Source of the DNA: Eubacteriales bacterium
GTDB taxonomy: Bacteria > Bacillota > Clostridia > Oscillospirales > CAG-382
NCBI GenBank assembly: GCA_028702135.1
Contig: JAQVPJ010000020.1
Location: 1 to 42,057 of the forward strand
Direction of reading: 5' to 3'
DNA length: 42,057 nucleotides
This document shows, in pieces, positions 38,238 through 42,057 of this stretch. Below the pieces are notes generated by a model. The model made no database searches. It saw only the letters and a program-made list of their open reading frames with translations, and was not told the origin of the DNA. The position numbers were made by a program, and so were the translations under genes. Each line of letters opens with the position of its first letter. Position 1 is the stretch's first letter.

Positions 38238-39254
38238 CTACTCAAAAGACAGCACAGTGGTTTTATCGTAACACTCCCCTGCTTTCAGAATTGCTTCGCC
38301 ATGATTAGGACTGTCAGGTGCATACTGTGTTTCCAGACAAAGAGCATGATGCTTCTGCTGCTGAACCGAATTCATAAAGGGGCGCTCTCCCGTCATGAAG
38401 TTTGCCGTATAGAGCTGTATGCAGGGCATATCGGTAAATACCGTCATTTTACGATTACCTGCCGACAACACGGCCGCCTCATTGAGCTTTTTGTTGCCGA
38501 ATATCCTTTGGCATCCTCCGGAAATATAAAAATTATGGTCATAACCACAGCATAAAGCAGTCTGTCTGTTCGGCTTAAAAAAGTCCTGACCTATTTTTTT
38601 CGGTTCTCTGAAATCAAATACTGTGTTTTCAACAGACGCTTTTTTTACGGGGATAAGATATTCATCAACCTCCGAGTAGTATTCCGCATTGATTTTCAAT
38701 ACATGAGAAAGTATATCTCCGCCGTAATATCCGCAAAGATTAAAATAGGCATGATTAGTAAGGTTGAGCGGAGTGTCGGCATCAGACCGCGCAGAGTAGT
38801 CGATAATTAGATTACTGTCGGCGATAGTGTAGGATACCCTGACATCAAGATTGCCGGGATAACCCTCCTCTCCGGCGGGGCTGGAAAGTGTCAGAACAAT
38901 CCTCTGTTCATCAGCATGTTGCACGCTCCATACTTTTTTATTGAACCCTATTGTTCCGCCGTGAAGATGCGTTTTACCCTTCTCGTTTTTGTTAAGAATA
39001 TATTCGATTCCTTTATATGTAAATCTGCCCCCGGCTATTCTGTTTGCATATCTTCCCACAATGGATCCATGATAATCTTTGTCGGTAATATAACCATCTA
39101 AATCGTTAAAACCACACACGATATTTAAGCCGCCGAAGGTAAGACTGCGTATTATTCCGCCATAATTTAATATCTCCGCTCTTAAATACTTATTCTCAAG
39201 AAGATAAATACTGGTTTTGTCGCTGCCAATACTGCCAAAATCTCTGATAATCAT
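38238..39254 (-). CDS. galM: Aldose 1-epimerase (mutarotase)
   Basis: Mutarotase interconverts the alpha and beta anomers of aldoses such as galactose, glucose or L-arabinose. The 338-residue beta-sandwich protein shows GSIVGRYANRIAGGRF near residue 70, the NLTNHAYFNL block with the catalytic His, and the C-terminal CLETQYAPDSPNH containing the catalytic Glu. ATG 39254 follows GGAG. It is the first gene of a sugar-related group; the next gene is a GH127-type enzyme, so processing released arabinose or galactose is a likely use. It is divergent from the SOS operon. Confidence 0.94.
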   Translation of the reverse strand: MIIRDFGSIGSDKTSIYLLENKYLRAEILNYGGIIRSLTFGGLNIVCGFNDLDGYITDKDYHGSIVGRYANRIAGGRFTYKGIEYILNKNEKGKTHLHGGTIGFNKKVWSVQHADEQRIVLTLSSPAGEEGYPGNLDVRVSYTIADSNLIIDYSARSDADTPLNLTNHAYFNLCGYYGGDILSHVLKINAEYYSEVDEYLIPVKKASVENTVFDFREPKKIGQDFFKPNRQTALCCGYDHNFYISGGCQRIFGNKKLNEAAVLSAGNRKMTVFTDMPCIQLYTANFMTGERPFMNSVQQQKHHALCLETQYAPDSPNHGEAILKAGECYDKTTVLSFE

Positions 39255-39280
39255 ACAAACAACTCCATCCTAATAATTAA

Positions 39281-39309
39281 AGATTAACATAACTATAATA
39301 ATATGTCAA
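39281..39309 (-). promoter_or_regulatory. Promoter of the galM-GH127 pair
   Basis: On the minus strand TTGACA (39304-39309), a 17-base spacer, then TAATCT (39281-39286), about 27 bases before the galM start codon. Confidence 0.65.
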
Positions 39310-39337
39310 ATAATAATAAAATAAAAACAAAAAACTA

Positions 39338-39366
39338 TTGACACGGAACAAATGTTCTGATATACT
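39338..39366 (+). promoter_or_regulatory. LexA-controlled promoter of the SOS operon
   Basis: TTGACA (39338-39343), a 17-base spacer, then TATACT (39361-39366). The spacer is filled by a palindromic LexA-type box, so repressor binding would block RNA polymerase directly. Confidence 0.85.
39346..39357. promoter_or_regulatory. LexA (SOS) box 1
   Basis: GAACAAATGTTC is a perfect palindrome of the Gram-positive GAAC-N4-GTTC type, placed inside the promoter spacer. Confidence 0.88.
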
Positions 39367-39382
39367 GTCAGCAGTACAAAAA

Positions 39383-39394
39383 GAACATTTGTTT
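39383..39394. promoter_or_regulatory. Second, imperfect LexA box
   Basis: GAACATTTGTTT differs from GAAC-N4-GTTC by one base and lies about 17 bases past the -10, just before the ribosome site. It may bind LexA more weakly. Confidence 0.55.
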
Positions 39395-39407
39395 GGAGAT
39401 GGTTTAT

Positions 39408-40649
39408 TTGGATTCCCGCTTACAAAGAGAGAGAGTTGTTCTCCACTGCGATATGAACAATTATTTCGCATCGGTCGAGAGCTTGTATAACTCAAAACTT
39501 AAAACCGTGCCCGCTGCGGTATGCGGGGATCCGGAAAGCAGGCACGGGATCGTGCTTGCGAGGAATTATCATGCAAGGCGATATGGAATCGCTACAGGTG
39601 AATCCGTTTACACCGCAAAAGCGAAATGCCCCGGGTTGCTCACGGTCACAGCCAACTACAACAGATATATAAAATATACCCGCCTGTCAAGAAGCATTTA
39701 TGCTCGATACAGCACCAACATCACACCTTACGGTCTTGATGAGGCATGGGTGGAGCTTGACCCGTCGGTGGGTATTGACGGCGGAGCAAGAATAGCGGAC
39801 GAGATCAGACACAGCACGCAAAAAGAGCTCGGTCTTACCATTTCTGTAGGAGTAAGCGATAATTTTATTTTTTCAAAGCTCGGTTCTGATATTAAAAAAC
39901 CTGATGCAACAACCGTTATATCAAGGGATAATTACAAATCCCTGGTTTGGAGCCGTCCGGCGTTCGAGCTGTTATTTGTCGGCTCGGTTACGAGGAGCAA
40001 GCTGTATAGAATGGGAATTATATCTATCGGCGATATTGCGACTTGCGAACCCGGTATTCTTACACGCGCACTTGGAAAACGCGGTTATATGCTCTGGGAG
40101 TTTGCAAACGGAATTGACAGCGGCTTTTGCCCCACAATAACAGACGACAACGAGATTAAAAGCATCGGTAACACAATTACAACCCCGAGGGATATTGACA
40201 ATAACGACGACATCGCTGCCCTGTTATATATCATCTGCTGCGGTGTTGCAAAACGTCTTGATAAACACGGCTTTTTAGCAAGCTGTGTGGGTATAAACAT
40301 TAAAAGCAATGATTTCAGCTCCTTCAGCCGCCGTACCAGCCTTTCATCGGCAGTGTCCTCCTCTGAGGTACTATTTGATATTACATTCAGGTTGTTCAGG
40401 GAGAGCTATGATTGGTCAAAGCCTGTTCGCAGCATCGGTGTAGTCACCGAAAAGCTCTCCGGCAGAGAAACAGAACAGCAATGCCTTTTCCCGGACACAT
40501 GTGAAATAAATCCCGATATTATGACACTTGTACGCTCGCTCAGAGAACGGCTTGGAAAGATAAAACTTGAGGAGTGTGCTGCTTTGAACGAGGAAGTACC
40601 TGAAATAGAGAACCTTTTAGTGAATGAATACAAAAAAGGAGAGCGGTAA
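39408..40649 (+). CDS. Y-family DNA polymerase (DinB/UmuC type)
   Basis: This error-prone polymerase copies past damaged bases. The 413-residue protein has the palm motifs LHCDMNNYFASVES, RNYHARRYGI, and TPYGLDEAWVE with the catalytic acidic pair. A beta-clamp binding motif QQCLF is present at residues 357-361. The start is taken as TTG 39408, since GGAG (39395-39398) is 9 bases upstream; the in-frame ATG at 39399 abuts that site. LexA boxes precede it and the SRAP gene follows at once, so this is a DNA-damage operon. Confidence 0.92.
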   Translation: MDSRLQRERVVLHCDMNNYFASVESLYNSKLKTVPAAVCGDPESRHGIVLARNYHARRYGIATGESVYTAKAKCPGLLTVTANYNRYIKYTRLSRSIYARYSTNITPYGLDEAWVELDPSVGIDGGARIADEIRHSTQKELGLTISVGVSDNFIFSKLGSDIKKPDATTVISRDNYKSLVWSRPAFELLFVGSVTRSKLYRMGIISIGDIATCEPGILTRALGKRGYMLWEFANGIDSGFCPTITDDNEIKSIGNTITTPRDIDNNDDIAALLYIICCGVAKRLDKHGFLASCVGINIKSNDFSSFSRRTSLSSAVSSSEVLFDITFRLFRESYDWSKPVRSIGVVTEKLSGRETEQQCLFPDTCEINPDIMTLVRSLRERLGKIKLEECAALNEEVPEIENLLVNEYKKGER

Positions 40650-40650
40650 A

Positions 40651-41247
40651 ATGTGCGGAAGATACACGGCAAACACAGAGGATGAGGTAATAGAGATAAG
40701 GGGAATACTCAACGCTTTGTCAATGCGCCTGTCATCGGATATATCTGATGGTATGCTCGCTGCATATGCCGGTCTTTACGGTAAGGAGATTTATCCCTCT
40801 GAAAACGCTCCTGTTATCACATGTGATGGTATATTACGATATAAGTTCGGGTTTGAAAAATGGGACGGCAGCGGACTTATCATCAACGCCCGCAGCGAAA
40901 CTATCTCTTCAAGCCGTTTCTTCAAGCCTTTTTTGAAAAACAGGTGCATAATTCCTGCCAGTCACTATTTTGAATGGAAAAAAGTACCGCATACTCATAC
41001 GGAAAAATATAAGTTCGGCAGCGGAAAGTCCGGTATTTTTATGGCGGGGCTTATGGATGCAAAACCCGGCAAAGAGAGCTTTGTCATACTCACAAAGCAG
41101 GCGGATGAGAACATCAGCTTTATTCATGAAAGAATGCCCGTGATTCTACCCGTATCCCGGATACTGTCATGGCTCGACGGCACGCTTTCACCCGATACTT
41201 TAGCATCTGTTTGCGTCGAAAATATCTTTTTTGATATGGCGATTTAA
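40651..41247 (+). CDS. SRAP/YedK-family abasic-site crosslinking protein
   Basis: SRAP (YedK/HMCES) proteins bind single-stranded DNA and form a stable thiazolidine link with abasic sites through Cys2. The 198-residue product begins MCGRYT, placing Cys at position 2 once Met is removed. The conserved Asn-Ala-Arg (NARSET), Glu (HYFEW) and His (HERMPVIL) motifs are present. ATG 40651 follows AAAGGAGAG, one base after the polymerase stop; an in-frame ATG at 40624 would put extra residues before Cys, incompatible with the chemistry. Co-transcription with a translesion polymerase fits protection of damaged templates. Confidence 0.93.
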   Translation: MCGRYTANTEDEVIEIRGILNALSMRLSSDISDGMLAAYAGLYGKEIYPSENAPVITCDGILRYKFGFEKWDGSGLIINARSETISSSRFFKPFLKNRCIIPASHYFEWKKVPHTHTEKYKFGSGKSGIFMAGLMDAKPGKESFVILTKQADENISFIHERMPVILPVSRILSWLDGTLSPDTLASVCVENIFFDMAI

Positions 41248-41285
41248 TATTTATAAATATTTTTTGTATTTTTTTGAATTTTGTA
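41248..41285 (+). terminator. Weak A/T terminator after the SOS operon
   Basis: AATATT...AATATT pairs just past the SRAP stop codon and is followed by TTTTGTATTTTTTT. The stem has only A-T pairs, so efficiency is uncertain. Confidence 0.35.
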
Positions 41286-41314
41286 TTGACAAATAAAAAT
41301 TTATATGTTATTAT
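41286..41314 (+). promoter_or_regulatory. Promoter of the c-di-GMP riboswitch transcript
   Basis: TTGACA (41286-41291), a 17-base spacer, then TATTAT (41309-41314). Transcription would begin near 41321, just before the aptamer. Confidence 0.75.
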
Positions 41315-41337
41315 TAGCATATAATAAATGTACAAAT

Positions 41338-41426
41338 GTTAATAGCAAAGTAAACGAAAGTTTATGACGCAAAGCTAAAGGGTCTAATATCCGTGTTTTT
41401 CGGACATGACAGCCAGCTGCCGCTTG
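41338..41426 (+). ncRNA. Cyclic-di-GMP-I (GEMM-I) riboswitch aptamer
   Basis: The conserved core is visible: TAGC-AAA, a stem GTAAAC capped by a GAAA tetraloop and GTTTAT, then GACGCAAAGCTA closing with TAGC, GGGTCTAA, a second hairpin with TCCG/CGGA, and ATGACAGCCAGCTGCC. The GAAA loop, GACGCAAAGC and GACAGCCAG blocks are the GEMM-I signatures. Its 3' end overlaps the 5' arm of the following terminator (from 41419), so ligand binding should affect termination. No coding gene follows within the next 270 bases. Confidence 0.88.
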
Positions 41427-41460
41427 TAATTAGTTTTACATGTGGCGTTTTTTATTTTTT
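41419..41460 (+). terminator. Riboswitch-controlled intrinsic terminator
   Basis: GCCGCTTGTAA (41419-41429) pairs with TTACATGTGGC (41436-41446), with one T-T mismatch and one wobble, followed by TTTTTTATTTTTT. The 5' arm shares bases with the aptamer's 3' end. Confidence 0.88.
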
Positions 41461-41514
41461 ATCATTACTTAAGTCTTTTTCCTTTTTTGTCTCTATCATA
41501 TACCCCTTTCAAAA

Positions 41515-41552
41515 AATAAAAGCTGTTTGGTAAGAAACGGCTTTTATTTTTC
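41515..41552 (+). terminator. Second strong terminator downstream of the riboswitch
   Basis: AATAAAAGCTGTTT (41515-41528) pairs with AAACGGCTTTTATT (41535-41548), one wobble, six-base loop, followed by TTTC after the T-rich end. Read-through past the first terminator would end here. Confidence 0.8.
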
Positions 41553-41615
41553 TTTGTCATTGCCGGCATTTTTATACATCGAATTTATTTTCTTGTTTGC
41601 CGGCATTTAGAAAAT

Positions 41616-41637
41616 GCTATGATGCCGCTATGATGCC
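41616..41637. repeat. Perfect 11-base tandem repeat
   Basis: GCTATGATGCC occurs twice in immediate succession (41616-41626 and 41627-41637), one helical turn apart, upstream of the tRNA promoter. Confidence 0.85.
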
Positions 41638-41686
41638 ATTGAAAATTACCACGCAAAAAATTCTTATTAAATGTCCTTCTTTTTAC

Positions 41687-41715
41687 TTGACAAACGGTAT
41701 TTGGTATGTTATTAT
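41687..41715 (+). promoter_or_regulatory. Promoter of the tRNA pair
   Basis: TTGACA (41687-41692), a 17-base spacer, then TATTAT (41710-41715), ending 15 bases before tRNA-Leu. Confidence 0.85.
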
Positions 41716-41730
41716 AGTCAAGCGGTTAAC

Positions 41731-41819
41731 GCCGGAGTGGCGGAATTGGCAGACGCCCGGGACTTAAAATCCCGTGAGATTTACCTCTCGTACCGGTTCA
41801 AGCCCGGTTTCCGGCACCA
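41731..41819 (+). tRNA. tRNA-Leu (anticodon TAA)
   Basis: Acceptor GCCGGAG pairs with TTCCGGC, followed by A and an encoded CCA. The anticodon stem CGGGA/TCCCG holds the loop CTTAAAA, anticodon TAA. A long variable arm marks it as class II. Confidence 0.96.
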
Positions 41820-41856
41820 AATTATAGAAAATTATTGCGCAAAACGCAATATATAT

Positions 41857-41933
<77 letters not shown>

Positions 41934-41936
41934 AAA

Positions 41937-41977
41937 AAGTCCTTGAAAACACTAGATTTTCGAGGACTTCTCTTTTT
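41937..41977 (+). terminator. Terminator of the tRNA pair
   Basis: AAGTCCTTGAAAA (41937-41949) pairs with TTTTCGAGGACTT (41957-41969), one wobble, seven-base loop, followed by CTCTTTTTG. Confidence 0.88.
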
Positions 41978-42000
41978 GTGTATTTTGGTAAAACCTCCAC

Positions 42001-42022
42001 TTTGGTCATTATTTGGTCATTG
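42001..42022. repeat. Two 11-base direct repeats next to the tRNA pair
   Basis: TTTGGTCATTA (42001-42011) is followed at once by TTTGGTCATTG (42012-42022). The rest of the stretch from 41978 to the window end shows no gene. Confidence 0.8.
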
Positions 42023-42057
42023 TCAAACTATTTTACATACAAAACAAACTATTTATA

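Larger units (their letters stand above)
41461..41686. other. Gene-free stretch behind the riboswitch
   Basis: No ORF with a ribosome site was found on either strand. The stretch holds a second terminator (41515-41552), two copies of TTGCCGGCATTT (41560-41571 and 41597-41608), and a perfect tandem repeat of an 11-base unit (41616-41637). It then runs into the tRNA promoter. It may be what remains of a deleted gene. Confidence 0.6.

Overview
The window looks like chromosomal DNA from a Gram-positive, low-to-moderate-GC member of the Clostridia, probably a gut-type Oscillospiraceae/Ruminococcaceae relative. The grounds are a class B sortase, a LexA box of the Gram-positive type, a single-chain PurL of about 1,230 residues, a dockerin-bearing secreted protein, a GH127-type glycosidase, strong Shine-Dalgarno sites and frequent TTG/GTG starts. 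I saw no phage genes, IS elements, rRNA or CRISPR array. The assignment rests on reading the sequence; no database search was possible.

Layout. 1-1398: tRNA-Leu(CAG) and a class B sortase, both on the minus strand. 1654-4900: the housekeeping proteostasis operon tig-clpP-clpX, closed by a terminator. 5018-6085: a creatininase-family hydrolase and a small membrane protein. 6176-8168 (minus): guaB and a two-TM protein. 8316-11596: a P-type ATPase and a YihY/BrkB membrane protein. 11608-17926: a promoter-to-terminator unit encoding MBOAT acyltransferase, two DHHW (SGNH-like) proteins, an FkbH-type HAD protein and an acyl carrier protein. 17948-20313 (minus): a cell-wall-anchored discoidin-like protein, a zinc-ribbon membrane protein and a YgjV-type membrane protein; then a cupin (plus). 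21084-32850 (minus): a nine-gene purine operon purE-C-F-M-N-O-H-D-L, preceded by a leader with a 40-codon ORF and an intrinsic terminator. 32926-34204: argG. 34297-39309 (minus): dockerin-DUF4127 protein, GH127-type enzyme and aldose 1-epimerase. 39338-41247: an SOS-controlled Y-family polymerase plus SRAP/YedK pair. 41286-41460: a promoter, cyclic-di-GMP-I riboswitch and terminator with no gene behind them. 41687-41977: tRNA-Leu(TAA) and initiator tRNA-Met.

How the genes work together. The most interesting unit is 11744-17848. It has the logic of the dlt (D-alanylation) system: a carrier protein, an enzyme to load it, a membrane MBOAT that moves the acyl group across the membrane, and extracytoplasmic SGNH-like proteins to finish the transfer. 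The loader, however, is an FkbH-type protein instead of DltA. Characterised FkbH-type proteins load a glyceryl unit from 1,3-bisphosphoglycerate onto an ACP, so I infer a surface-polymer acylation system that uses a glycolysis-derived three-carbon acid.

The purine operon holds nearly the whole route to IMP (purB is not in the window). It uses a separate AICAR transformylase and a PurO-type IMP cyclohydrolase instead of bifunctional PurH. With guaB nearby it covers flux from PRPP towards GMP. Its leader (promoter, short ORF with a good ribosome site, terminator a few bases past the stop) suggests translation-dependent attenuation.
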